In this document: one piece after another, positions 36,677 through 48,105 of the stretch
Numbering within the stretch: position 1 is the first letter of the stretch
How the letters are laid out: each line of letters starts with the position of its first letter
Source: Brassica napus
Taxonomy: Eukaryota; Streptophyta; Magnoliopsida; Brassicales; Brassicaceae
DNA length: 64,000 nt
NCBI RefSeq assembly: GCF_020379485.1
Contig: NC_063448.1
Location: 17,569,726-17,633,725 of the forward strand
Reading direction: 5' to 3'
Program-made: the position numbers and the translations under genes
Notes under the pieces: generated by a model
Databases searched by the model: none
Seen by the model: only the letters and a program-made list of their open reading frames with translations
What the model was told of the DNA's origin: nothing

Positions 36677-38237
36677 TGATATCTTGCATATTTACATTGT
36701 TTTATCCATTCACCCATGTGTATTTTGATCATAGACTAGGATTTAGCCATGTTTAGGTTGCATTTTGCATACATGAGTCTTTATCAGGTATTGGAGTACC
36801 ACATGGAGTTCTTGGAGGCATTTGGGTACATTTGGAGCTCAAAAGAAGTGTTTAAAGCGATTAACGGACGAGCAGCGCACCAGAGCAACCTCACCGGAGC
36901 GACGCCGTGAAGTCGCTGTGACACACATCCCGGAGCGATCCAGCCAGAGCGACATGGAGAGGTCGCTCGCGTTTCTATCGTGAGACACCCCTCTCAGAGC
37001 GACTTGCCAGAGCGACGCTCCGAGGTCGCTCGCGTTTCCATGGCAAGACGACACAAAATGAAGCCCGGAGCGACCTCTCAGAGCGACCCACTGAGGTCGC
37101 TCTCGAAGTCCGGAGCGACTTGTTGGAGCGACGCACCAAGGTCGCTCGCGTCCTCTCGTCCAGAGACACCAAAATCGAGCATCCTGGAGCGACCCCTCAG
37201 AGCGACCTACCAAGGTCGCTCCCAGCCAGAGCGACCAGCTCAAGTCGCTCGCATTTTGACGGGGCGAGACACGAAGAAAAGCGTCGGGAGCGACCTCCTG
37301 GGAGCGACTATGCTAGGTCGCTCCGCATGTTTGATTGGACGATTTTTATGTTATTTCAGAGGTCTTTTGGTCATTTGTTTTATTGTTTTTAGATTGCCTA
37401 AACCTAAGTTAAGTACTTGGGGAGCCACCAGAGAAAAACAATCTTTTTTCTGAAGAACAACTAGTAAAAACTTTTTTTGATTCAGATTTGATTGTTTTCA
37501 TCTTGTGTTCTTGTTGATTTCTTATCTATTTCTCTACATGATTAATCTGAAATCCAATATGAGTTTAAGAGGAATCATGGAGATTAGTGAGTAATCACCT
37601 TTTGAATTCATGGGTTAGGGAGATCAAGGGTGATTAGGTTAGTTCTAGGATGTTTTAGTGTAGATCATTCTTGTTCCTTGCTAGTAGAGTATTCATAATG
37701 CATCTTATGAGTTGGCCACTCAAAAGTTGATCTTTAGACATTTCCCACCCACAATGTGTTTGATGAAATGTCTGAGACAACTCTCCTAAGATTTTAACAT
37801 ACTTTACCAAAGACATTTGTTGTTAAAGGTGTTAAGATAGTCAATAGACCTGTTAGTAATGATTGCTTTCATGTTATTCAACCAAAGACATTTGATGTTT
37901 GAGATATGTTAGTAAATGAACATTCATCTAGACATAGAGTTTGTTTAGGATTGTGTTTAAGCTTAAGGTTGATAGTTTGATTGATCGTTTGTCATCCTTA
38001 GTTCGAAACTTGATCACCCAAGGTCTAATCCCTATGCCCATGAGTTCTCTTTTCCCTTAGTAAATAAAGTCATTTCATTTATCATTAATCATTAGTTTAG
38101 AAACCTCTTAAATTATCGGTTGCACTTAGATTAAGTGAGTACTTGCATTCTCATTGCTTTGATATCCCTCAGAACTGGTTCGACAATCACTATACTACAA
38201 CATTTGTCTTAGGAGCCTTGAAAACTCCTAACATCAA
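36677..38237 (+). repeat. 5' LTR of the Athila-like element
   Basis: 1561 bp, closely matching 42739-44286. It contains eight modules built from GAGCGAC motifs and their complement GTCGCTC between about 36890 and 37325. Confidence 0.95.
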
Positions 38238-38240
38238 ATT

Positions 38241-38253
38241 GGCGCCGTTGCCA
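38241..38253 (+). other. Primer-binding site (tRNA-Asp)
   Basis: TGGCGCCGTTGCC lies three bases after the 5' LTR. It is complementary to the 3' end of plant tRNA-Asp, including CCA, and is the site known from Athila elements. Confidence 0.85.
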
Positions 38254-38382
38254 AATTCTGAGTAGATTTAAACATTGAGATTTAGTCACTTGCTTGAGAC
38301 TAACACTTGCTTGAGACTAAGTCATTTTTATTTTCTTTTGTTACTGATTCTCCTTCTTCACCTCCCTTTACTTTACAGGTGT

Positions 38383-39846
38383 ATGAACTTGAGGAGCAAG
38401 GGTTCATCAAACCTAGTTCTAAGAGCCGCAGACATCAGAGCTTTAGAGAGAGAGTGTGCTAGAAAGAGACGAGAAGAAGAGCAACAGTCTCACTTGCAGA
38501 GATTGGATACTGATATGGGAGACATACCTCAAAATGATGCCAACAACGTTCCACACAACCAACAGCGAGCAGCTCGACCCATTGGCACTTACGACCGCCC
38601 CAACATACATGGTCAAAGATTCGGAATCCGAGCACCAGCTGTGGCAGCCAACAACTTTGAGGTCAAGTCAGAACTCCTCAACGTGATCGAGAACAACAAG
38701 TATCATGGCTTGGCTCTAGAGGACCCATTTGATCACTTGGATAGGTTCGACAGCTACTGTGGGTTGTCAAAAACCAATGGTGTGTCTGAGGACGCCTTGA
38801 AGCTGAAGTTATTCCCTTTCTCTTTAGGGGATAAGGCACGTCAGTGGGAGAAGTCTCTACCCAACGACTCTATCACTACTTGGGATGAGTGCAAGAGAGC
38901 ATTCTTCGAGAAATTCTTCTCATCCTCAAGAACTGCTAAGCTGAGAAATGAGATCTCCAGTTTCCAACAGAAGAACTTGGAAGGATTCAGTGAAGCCTGG
39001 GAGAGATTCAAGGGCTACCAAGCTCAATGCCCACACCATGGTTTCTTTAAGGAGAGTTTGCTGAGCACATTCTAGCGTGGTGCTCTTCCTAAGTACAGGG
39101 CCAGACTGGATACAGCTAGCAATGGGTTCTTCTTGGGGAGAACTGAGGAAGATGCAGAGGAACTGGTTGACAACATGGTAAAGAGTGATGCAGTCTACAG
39201 TGGAGACCCCGACAGAAGTAGTCGAACAGATGATAAGCAGACGAGGAAGGAGTTGAAAGCTCTACAGGATAAGATAGACATCCTCCTTGCTGATAAAGCC
39301 ACACAAGAGCAGCTGCACTTTGTTGGTAACCCAAGCCAAGAGACACCACCTGTTGTCCATGAGGTTGAGGGTTTGGAAGGTCAGGAAGAGCTGTGTTTCA
39401 TCAACAACAATGGTAGCTGGTACAAAAAAGAGCCCAACTTTCAGTACAACAACTACCAACAGAAATCCTATCCCAACAACCAACAGAGTGGTTATCCGCC
39501 TCGAAACAACCAGCAAGGCAGCTATCAACCTCAGTAAAATCCCTCATCTGGTTCCTCTGCTCCTCAAGAGAGCAGCACTGACACCCTGCTGAAACAAATC
39601 TTGGAGTCTCAGACTAGAAGTGAGAAGCATGTTGGTTATGAGTTGAAGAACCTTCATTCCAAGATTGATGGGAGCTACAATGAGCTCAACAACAAGTTCT
39701 CACATCTTGCTTCTACAGTCAAGAATTTAGAGAATCAGTTTGCTTCCATGAACACTCACCAGACTCGCCAGCAAGGATCTCTACCTGGAAAATCTGACCA
39801 AAACTCCAAGGAGGCCAAAGCTATCACCCTTAGGAGTGGTAAGTAG
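38383..39846 (+). pseudogene. Athila-like gag with in-frame stops
   Basis: Starts MNLRSKGSSNLVLRAADIRA. The conserved gag core includes DPFDHLDRFDSYC, LKLFPFSLGDKARQWEKSLP and WDECKRAFFEKFFSSSRTAK. After a TAG at 39073 (F*RGALPKYRARLD) the frame continues through a coiled-coil-like segment and a Gln/Asn/Tyr-rich stretch (NNYQQKSYPNNQQ), with a further stop near 39537. It ends with KAITLRSGK before the protease part, a phrase typical of Athila gag. The stops mean that a full gag cannot be translated. Confidence 0.85.
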
Positions 39847-40567
39847 TTACCTCCTACAACCCTCACCAGGGATGCTGAGAAACTAGGTGAGGAGGTGGCC
39901 ATCAACTTAGATGATGAAGTGGTGATTGTTGATGAGAAAATCAATGATGAAATCTTGGAGAAGATTGTGGAAGCCAAGGGTAAAGGAAAGGTTGGGGAAG
40001 AGAAGAAAACAGTGAAGGATGGTGAAGTTCTTGCTCCAGCAAGTGAGAATTCTTTTGTTCCTCCTCCCTATGAACCCAAACTACCATTCCCTGGTAGATT
40101 CAAAAGGCAGCTGCTAGAGAAGTACAAGGCTTTATTTGAGAAGCAAATGAGTGAAGCTCAGGTTGCAATGCCCATCATCGATGCTTTCATGGAGAAGGGA
40201 TGCTGAGTTACCTCCTACAACCCTCACCAGGGATGCTGAGAAACTAGGTGAGGAGGTGGCCATCAACTTAGATGATGAAGTGGTGATTGTTGATGAGAAA
40301 ATCAATGATGAAATCTTGGAGAAGATTGTGGAAGCCAAGGGTAAAGGAAAGGTTGGGGAAGAGAAGAAAACAGTGAAGGATGGTGAAGTTCTTGCTCCAG
40401 CAAGTGAGAATTCTTTTGTTCCTCCTCCCTATGAACCCAAACTACCATTCCCTGGTAGATTCAAAAGGCAGCTGCTAGAGAAGTACAAGGCTTTATTTGA
40501 GAAGCAAATGAGTGAAGCTCAGGTTGCAATGCCCATCATCGATGCTTTCATGTTGATTCCTCAATAC
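39846..40567 (+). repeat. 361-bp tandem duplication inside gag
   Basis: Units 39846-40206 and 40207-40567 are near-identical and both start GTTACCTCCTACAACC. The length is not a multiple of three, so the duplication breaks the reading frame; the first copy ends MPIIDAFMEKGC and a stop, while the second runs on into the protease region. Confidence 0.9.
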
Positions 40568-41209
40568 AACAAGTTCCTGAAAGATGTTGTAGCTGCAAAG
40601 AAGAAGGAAATGGAAAGCATGATGATTCTTACTCATGAGTGCAGTGCCATCATCCAAAGGCTTGATGTTCCAGATAAGTTAGAGGATCCAGGATGCTTCA
40701 CACTACCTTGTGCTCTTGGACCTGTGGTATTTGAGAAATGTCTCTGCGATTTGGGAGCTAGTGTCAGCGTGATGCCTTTGTCTGTTGCAAAGAAGCTTGG
40801 ATTCACTCAGTACAAGAAGTGTAGACTCTCTCTGGTGTTAGCTGATCGTTCAGTGAAGTACCCTGGGGGCATCTTAGAGGACCTACCTGTGAAGATTGGA
40901 AGGTATGAGATACCTACAGATTTTGTGGTGCTTGAGATGGGTGAGGAGGCTCAAGACCCATTGATTCTCGGAAGGCCATTCTTAGCTACAGCAGGAGCAA
41001 TTGTTAAGGTGAAAGAGGGCACGATTGATCTCCATTTGGGTAAAGGGCATGTTCTCCACTTTGACATCAAGGAGAAAATGAAGAAATCAATTGTGTTCGG
41101 GAAAGTCTTCTACATTGAAGAGATGGGCACTCTTGCTGATGAGCACCTTGAAGAGTTACCACCTGAGGACGACGAGGAGGGAGCATCTCCCTCTACTCAT
41201 TCCCCATAG
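40151..41209 (+). CDS. Athila-like gag C-terminus plus aspartic protease ORF
   Basis: An open frame of 352 codons. The first third repeats the duplicated gag segment. The rest is a retropepsin-like aspartic protease with CDLGASVSVMPLSVAKKLG around the catalytic aspartate (DLGAS, a form seen in Athila elements) and the later PLILGRPFLATAGA flap region. It ends with an acidic tail and a stop at 41209; no reverse transcriptase frame follows. In an active element this would cleave the gag polyprotein. Whether it is translated here is unknown, since the frame is cut off from the gag start. Confidence 0.8.
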   Translation: MKLRLQCPSSMLSWRRDAELPPTTLTRDAEKLGEEVAINLDDEVVIVDEKINDEILEKIVEAKGKGKVGEEKKTVKDGEVLAPASENSFVPPPYEPKLPFPGRFKRQLLEKYKALFEKQMSEAQVAMPIIDAFMLIPQYNKFLKDVVAAKKKEMESMMILTHECSAIIQRLDVPDKLEDPGCFTLPCALGPVVFEKCLCDLGASVSVMPLSVAKKLGFTQYKKCRLSLVLADRSVKYPGGILEDLPVKIGRYEIPTDFVVLEMGEEAQDPLILGRPFLATAGAIVKVKEGTIDLHLGKGHVLHFDIKEKMKKSIVFGKVFYIEEMGTLADEHLEELPPEDDEEGASPSTHSP

Positions 41210-42738
41210 AAGATAACCCACTACTTTCCCTTGTATATACCATTTCGTTTTTGCATATTAGTTTTCTCTTTTTGGGTATCTCTCTCTCCTTGACAATACA
41301 GAGACTGTGTCATTTAAGTTTGGGGGAGGTACCAAGTATTTGATCATGCTTGCTTTGATGATTTTGAGCCTCCTGCATTGCATTATACATATATCTTTGC
41401 ATAAAAAAAATCATTTAGTTTGCATCATTTGCATTTCTAGGAGAGTCTAGAGCATATAGGTTGCATTTACTTGCTTTGGGAGCAATGATTTGAAATGTCT
41501 TGTAAAGAACATTATTTTGCACCTGAGTAGCTTATGCACCTCTCAAAAACACTTGTATGCTTTGAGCCTTGAAGACTCTTCCTGAAACTTGTTGATTGCT
41601 GAAACTCAGTCTTTGAAGCCAACTACAACCTTATTTGAATTGAACGAACTTAATGCATCTTGCTCATGGTCCCTTGTGTACTGAGTCATGGATATACACA
41701 CTTGAGTTGTCACATCCTTTATGCCAATCTTTTTGACAAACTCGAGTGGTACACCATTCCCAAAACTCTTCCCTCCTTTTGAGCTTTCATTATTTGATGA
41801 GTGAGACCTTTTTCGGAAAGCCTTACATGTGCATAATGTTGAGAGTATCGGGAACGACAATGCTTGGTCTTCATTCTTGCTAGATTAGGCACTCTATTGT
41901 CTAGCTATAGGTGGGGGTGAGTGTTGTGACTATGGTTTGGAAGCAGGAAAAGTTCGAAGGAAAAGAATACTCTTTGTGTTTAAATGGATAATCTTATTGG
42001 AATTAATAGATAAACGTCTAGCTCGAGTTTATGAAAAGTCTTGGCCCCCAAAAAAAATAAAAAAAATTAAAAAAATAAAAAAAAAAGAGAAAAAGAAAGA
42101 AAAGGAGGCTAGCAAAGTTGTTTAGAGCTAAGATTTGTTTAGAAGTTGAGAAAATCCGTTATAGATTTCAAAGAAAAAGAGTTTTATGTGTAAAGTATTC
42201 TTGGGATCTTTTGGTGAGAGATGGGAGTTGGATTTGACATTGGGAAGTGATTGTGTAACTTGTATGTTTGGGAAAAGGGTAGAACAATGGAGATTGAGCA
42301 TTGTATGCATGAGTTGGTCCCTTTCTTAGATATATTATGTGCAATGTCAAGGCTACTTGTTTTGAGAGTAAACCACTTTAAAAGATCATGGATTTTGAAC
42401 CTCTTGACCCACTTGAATAAAAGCCTTCCCTTACTCAACAAATGATTTGGACCAATTGACCATTTGCAAGAATTCACTTGATGCTATGCTTAATGAACTT
42501 GAGAGTTGGCTGATTTGCATGTGTGAATGCATGATGATGAGTGTAGGGATGAAAAGAGTTGAATAGGCCTAGAAAAGCTAGAGTATAATAAGAGAGGGTG
42601 TACTAATGCTGAATTTAGATGTTGATTTGAGTGCTTTGTGTGTTTCTTTTGGCTATGAGTTCCCACCTTCAAACCTCTCTCCCTATGAGTTCTAGAAAGT
42701 TCACTTGAGGACAAGTAAAAGAATAAGTTTGGGGGAGT
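41210..42738 (+). other. Non-coding 3' interior of the Athila-like element
   Basis: About 1.5 kb between the protease stop and the 3' LTR with no long frame. It stands where polymerase and integrase genes would lie in a complete gypsy element. A purine tract ends it at 42728-42738. Confidence 0.75.
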
Positions 42739-44286
42739 TGATATCTTGCATATTTACATTGTTTTATCCATTCACCCATGTGTATTTTGATCATAGACTA
42801 GGATTTAGCCATGTTTAGGTTGCATTTTGCATACATGAGTCTTTATCAGGTATTGGAGTACCACATGGAGTTCTTGGAGGCATTTGGGTACATTTGGAGC
42901 TCAAAAGAAGTGTTTAAAGCGATTAACGGACGAGCAGCGCACCAGAGCGACCTCACCGGAGCGACGCCGTGAAGTCGCTGTGACACACATCCCGGAGCGA
43001 TCCAGCCAGAGCGACATGGAGAGGTCGCTCGCATTTCTATCGTGAGACACCCCTCTCAGAGCGACTTGCCAGAGCGACGCTCCGAGGTCGCTTGCGTTTC
43101 CATGGCGAGACGACACAAAATGAAGCCCGGAGCGACTTCTCAGAGCGACCCACTGAGGTCGCTCCCGAAGTCCGGAGCGACGCACCAAGGTCGCTCGCGT
43201 CCTCTCGTCCAGAGACACCAAAATCGAGCATCCTGGAGCGACCCCTCAGAGCGACCTACCAAGGTCGCTCCCAGCCAGAGCGACCAGCTCAAGTCGCTCG
43301 CGTTTTGACGGGGCGAGACACGAAGAAACGCGTTGGGAGCGACCTCCTGGGAGCGACTATGCTAGGTCGCTCCGCGTGTTTGATTGGACGATTTTTATGT
43401 TATTTCAGGGGCCTTTTGGTCATTTGGTTTATTGTTTTTAGATTGCCTAAACCTAAGTTAAGTACTTGGGGAGCCACCAGAGAAAAACAATCTTTTTTCT
43501 GAAGAACAACTAGTAAAAACTTTTTTTTGATTCAGATTTGATTGTTTTCATCTTGTGTTCTTGTTGATTTCTTATCTATTTCTCTACATGATTAATCTGA
43601 AATCCAATATGGGTTTAAGAGGAATCATAGAGATTAGTGAGTAATCACCTTTTGAATTCATGGGTTAGGGAGATCAAGGGTTATTAGGTTAGTTCTATGA
43701 TGTTTTAGTGTAGATCATTCTTGTTCCTTGCTAGTAGAGTATTCATAATGCATCTTATGAGTTGGCCACTCAAAAGTTGATCTTTAGACATTTTCCACCC
43801 ACAAGGTGTTTGATGAAATGTCTGAGACAACTCTCCTAAGATTTTAACATACTTTACCAAAGACATTTGTTGTTAAAGGTGTTAAGATAGCCAATAGACC
43901 TGTTAGTAATGATTGCTTTCATGTTATTCAACCAAAGACATTTGATGTTTGAAATATGTTAGTAAATGAACATTCATCTAGACATAGAGTTTGTTTAGGA
44001 TTGTGTCTAAGCTTAAGGTTGATAGTTTGATTGATCGTTTGCCATCCTTAGTTCGAAACTTGATCACCCAAGGTCTAATCCCTATGCCCATGAGTTCTCT
44101 TTTCCCTTAGTAAAGAAAGTCATTTCATTTATCATTAATCATTAGTTTAGAAACCTCTTAAATTATCGGTTGCGCTTATATTAAGTGAGTACTTGCATTC
44201 TCATTGTTTTGATATCCCTCAGAACTGGTTCGACAATCACTATACTACAACATTTGTCTTAGGAGGCTTGAAAACTCTTAACATCA
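42739..44286 (+). repeat. 3' LTR of the Athila-like element
   Basis: 1548 bp, with few differences from the 5' LTR, including a 13-bp shorter module near 43170. The close match implies a fairly young insertion compared with the decay of the host gene. Confidence 0.95.
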
Positions 44287-45696
44287 AGGAGATTCATCAA
44301 TATATAGAAGGTACCTTGACACAACGAAGGATGTGCTGAATCACAAGATCTGGATTCAAAAGCTGGCAGAACTTGGTCACTTTTCCCGCTGCTGCTATTC
44401 GCACTTCAGCCTCGTTGTCCCGCAGCAGTCTCACGTATGCTGGAACCAAGTCCGTCCTAAAGATATTACAACATATAAATTTGTGTCAAAAATACAAATA
44501 TATGTCCAAAACGTAAAGCTTAAAGAAAACTTCCAGTAACGCTCACATACCTAGTGGAATCAGGACCCACTTCCTCACAAAGTTCATATAGCTGATTGGC
44601 AACCATGTACCGCATCCTCCAAGATTTATCCTGCTCTCATAAAACAAACCACTGCAAACTTACACCGATGAAAACTACCAACGCAGACAAATGAATGAAA
44701 AAAAACAAACCTCAATTCACGTGAGAAAAAATTTAACAATAACAGGTAAAATGCGTGCAACACACTCCTGGGGCTCCAAAAACTTTCCAAGAGCTGTGCA
44801 GCCTTCAACAGCCAACAGTCTAACAGAATCTTGCTCTGAAAAGAAGATTTGAAGTTTAAACAAATCTTGCTCTGCGATTTATCTACCATTGCTCTCCGGG
44901 TCTATGTAAAGCGTTTCTAAAAGATGAGCACATATAGTAATAAGATAGAGCAGATAAAGTACTTACCATCTTTAGTAAGATCATCGAACATAGTCATGAT
45001 CTCAGCAACCAAATAGCTGGACTCCACAGTACTAGCAAACTTCCCCAGGTTAGAAGCAGCAGCTCTTTGCACCATAGGCATATCATCTTTGAACAACTGG
45101 CTATAACTAGACCTCAACTCTGTCTTCAGCACATCAGTACAGCCTTGGTACAAAACATGAAACAGACCACATGCGGAAACTCTGGCTGCAAACCATTCAC
45201 CAACTGCAAGTCTCTACAAAAGGTTAAAGCAAAACATAACAAAAATTAACCAAAGGGATATGTATCTTAATGCTAAAAACTATATCTCCCCCTACTACTA
45301 CCTTCACAAGAGGGACGAAGGAGTCGACAAGGTCACTTTCCCTCATCTGGAAACCAATCTTGCAAAGCGAGTCCACAGCTTTCTCTCTCACAGAGGTCTC
45401 TTCAACGGTGCAGAGAGATTCAAGGGGAGGGAGAAGCACATGCGCATGCTCAACTCCTCCAACATAAGGGATAAAAACTCCTAATTCCTCAGCCATTGCA
45501 AGGAGAACCTCATCGTTATCGCCACTGTTCTCACTCAGGAAGGGGATTAACTCTTTCCTCGTGCGCTCCTCTCCAAGGGCGCGAGATATTGTGGAAAGGC
45601 GATGGATGGAGTTCAAACGGAGCTGTATATCATCGTTCTTGAGCTCATCAATGAGCAAAGCGTTGGGATACAAGGTGGTTCATCCACCATGGCCAT

Positions 45697-46329
45697 CTTT
45701 AATCACACCTTATCACAACCAAGTCACTGCAATGAGAAGGTAAAGTAAGCTAATTTATTGAGACGAAGCTAATGGGTAAGCAATAGAGAAAGAATCAGAT
45801 GAAAAGAGAGAGACTTTGGATCTCAAAGCAACGAGTTTAATTGAATCACAGATTCTGAGATGAATCGGGAAATGAGAATATCGAGAGCTTTTAGCCGCTC
45901 GATTAAAAGGGCAATGTGAAAATGAGATCTTTATGATGGATTGAGAAGGAAGTGGATGTCGTCTTACCGATCCAGGCGTGTCTAACGAAAGAAGTGCTTC
46001 AGATTCTGAGGAGCGAGCAACAAGGATTTTTCAGAGGAAGGATTAGAAGAAGAAATTAAAGGACAAAAGAAAAAGGAAATTGATAATTAAATATAAACAC
46101 CAAAGGAAGGTCCAGTTGGGCCGTAAATAGCTTATTGGGCTTTACTTATGACTCATTTTTAATCAGTTCTTTTGGACAAGACGGTTTGTGTGGTTTCAGG
46201 CAGCCTTGCCTCTCGAGTCTTCGATCTACGTGTGATGAAAGTTAAGTTTGGGTTTTAATTTAAATAAGAAAACATTGAGTGTCAACTACGTATTATTACA
46301 TGACATCACTACCTACGTATACTAAGGTA
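45697..46329. other. RCN1 5' region
   Basis: The former leader and promoter of RCN1, with a possible 5' intron. No other gene is visible. Confidence 0.45.
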
Positions 46330-47971
46330 CTAAATGATAACCCGCGCACATGCGCGGAGTGAGTTCTTATAACAATGTATTTATTAGATGGATTTAAAAT
46401 TTTGCAACACTACAATCTTTATCGATTATGAAATGACGAATACAAATGTTGGTCTTTTAAATATATCATCGTTGTTGAAGAGTTAACATAATACATCACC
46501 TGCACAAATCACCAAAACCAAATAGACAACATCGATTGTATAATGACGAAAGGGGATTAGATTTTCTACTCTCGATTTGTTTACTATTAACTCTCCATAA
46601 GTGATTTCATTTTCTACCTCTATAAAATTGTGATTTCGTTCTCGTCTTTGTTTCATTGATATGAGTTAAGTTTCTTTTTTTTTTAACTTTTTTTATGAAT
46701 TCGGTGAATTACATCTGTAAAAATTAGTTTCACTCCATATACTCATCTAAGAATCAAAATTTGAAAAAATCACTGGCAAACTATATTAACAGGTTAGTGT
46801 TCAAATCTAATATATCAAGCTGTTATAGAATATAAGTGCAAACTCGAGATATAAATGTATGTCTAGTATATATTCACCAGCTCAGTCTAAAAATCATCTA
46901 ATTCTAGAACAACAAAACAAATTACTTATTTCACCAGTTCGAGTAATATCTGAATCTGAACGGGTAATATCCAAACCCGAATGGATATCCGAAGATAACC
47001 AAACATAAGTATACTTAACCATATATTTCTAGTTTACTTCTCTCATTTTATTCAAAATATTTATATTAATGATGCTTATTGCTCAAAATTAGATAATATA
47101 CATATAATTATGGACAAAATTATTTTCTACTCACTTAAAATACATATCAAGCTCTTGTTTCTTGCATTAACAAAAGTTGCATCTAAAATTTTAAAACAAC
47201 AAATAAATTAGTGTCTTTCTATTTTTAAATTTTTATCTTCAAACCTATTAATAGTTTAATCTTTTAGAAATTAGAAAACCAGTTAAGTTAAAATATATTT
47301 TAAATACAAAAAAACTTAAACAATGAATAATTGATTTTTTTTTCAAAATTTAAATATCAAAACCCGTCCCAAAATATATGAATCCGAACATAAAATACCG
47401 AACCCGACTCGAAGTATAGAAATACCCGAATGGGTTCTATAGCTTCATACTGAAATACCTGATATGAACCCGAACGAGTATCCGAATGCTCACCCCTACG
47501 ATATATGATCATTTGTATATTGCTTGAACAAAAAAAAAAGTTAAACTATTGATCACAAAATTTTTAGTGTGGGACTTTTCTCATTTTTAGTAATTTATAA
47601 TCATTTTTAAAAATTCAAAATATAACATATAAGAAAAAATCTATTTTTAATGTGATTGTTTAATTTCTTTTAATAGTATAAAATTAAACAAAAAAAGAGA
47701 GGTTAGAAAAATTGTTATCAAATATGTATTATTCATAATCATTAATTATCATATATATGTTAACTATATTAGGCAATTTCGTAGCTTTTATTTAAGAAAA
47801 AAAAATATTTTTTTGTACACTACTAATTAATTTGATAGTTAGTTTAATAAAAAAACATAGTATATGTTTATATGGACCAATTTATTTTTCTAACAATTTT
47901 AAGAATCATTCTCATGATGACACGTGGCTACGAAAACATGTTCTAATGTTCTGGGATTAATATATAGGGGA
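46330..47971 (-). mobile_element. Non-autonomous Helitron
   Basis: On the minus strand the 5' end reads A|TCCCCTATATATTAATCCC (from 47971) and the 3' end carries the hairpin CCGCGCATGTGCGCGG followed by GTTATCATTTAG|T (to 46330). Insertion between A and T, the conserved 5' phrase and the subterminal hairpin support a Helitron; the last bases TTAG deviate from the usual CTRR. No helicase or replicase is encoded in the 1642 bp. Confidence 0.8.
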
Positions 47972-48105
47972 TCAGTACTACCTATATAAATTATATGATT
48001 ATTATGATATATATTAACTAACGTCGTAGTTTTCTGGGATTAATATATAGGGGATCATTACTACCTATATAAATTATATGATTATTATGATATATATTAA
48101 CTAAC
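47949..48105. repeat. 83-bp-offset tandem duplication spanning a Helitron end
   Basis: Two copies (47949-48022 and 48032-48105) start TTCTGGGATTAATATATAG and end ATATTAACTAAC, separated by 9 bp. The first contains the 5' terminal 23 bp of the Helitron plus flank, so the terminus is present twice. Confidence 0.9.

Larger units (their letters stand above)
36677..44286 (+). mobile_element. Athila-like (Ty3/gypsy) LTR element with gag and protease only
   Basis: Flanked by perfect AGGAG target-site duplications (36672-36676 and 44287-44291). The two LTRs start TGATATC and end AACATCA. A primer-binding site matching the 3' end of tRNA-Asp follows the 5' LTR, and a purine tract GTTTGGGGGAG precedes the 3' LTR. 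The coding region holds Athila-type gag and an aspartic protease. No reverse transcriptase, RNase H or integrase is present, so the element resembles the TR-GAG type of non-autonomous retrotransposon and would depend on enzymes made elsewhere. It sits in an RCN1 intron, antisense to that gene. Confidence 0.95.
35255..45696 (-). pseudogene. RCN1: PP2A 65-kDa scaffold subunit A (RCN1/PP2AA1), disabled and interrupted by an LTR element
   Basis: In its working form this HEAT-repeat protein (about 588 residues) holds the catalytic and B subunits of protein phosphatase 2A and acts in auxin transport, ABA and ethylene signalling. Exon-encoded blocks follow RCN1 in order: MAMVDEP at 45696, [102 protein letters not shown], and the C-terminus ANQALRSIDG. 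Lesions: a 2-bp frameshift after codon 6 (about 45674-45682); a frameshift at the end of the exon near 44723-44735; an in-frame TAA at 36120-36122 in IIE*VPLL; and a CT in place of the GT donor at 35472-35473 after IVDQS. One intron carries a 7.6 kb element (36677-44286). Conserved residues are also replaced (QLF for QLC, MVQRAA for MVRRAA). Presumably another intact paralogue exists in the genome. Confidence 0.88.

Noticed and set aside
36890..37330. CRISPR-like array from regular GAGCGAC repeats
   Set aside because: Eukaryotic LTR context, repeats of only 7-8 bp with inverted partners, no cas genes.
36839..37453. Overlapping Arg/Ser-rich ORFs on both strands of the LTR (also 42901-43502)
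   Set aside because: They arise from the GAGCGAC/GTCGCTC repeats, which lack stops in several frames; no gag- or env-like features.
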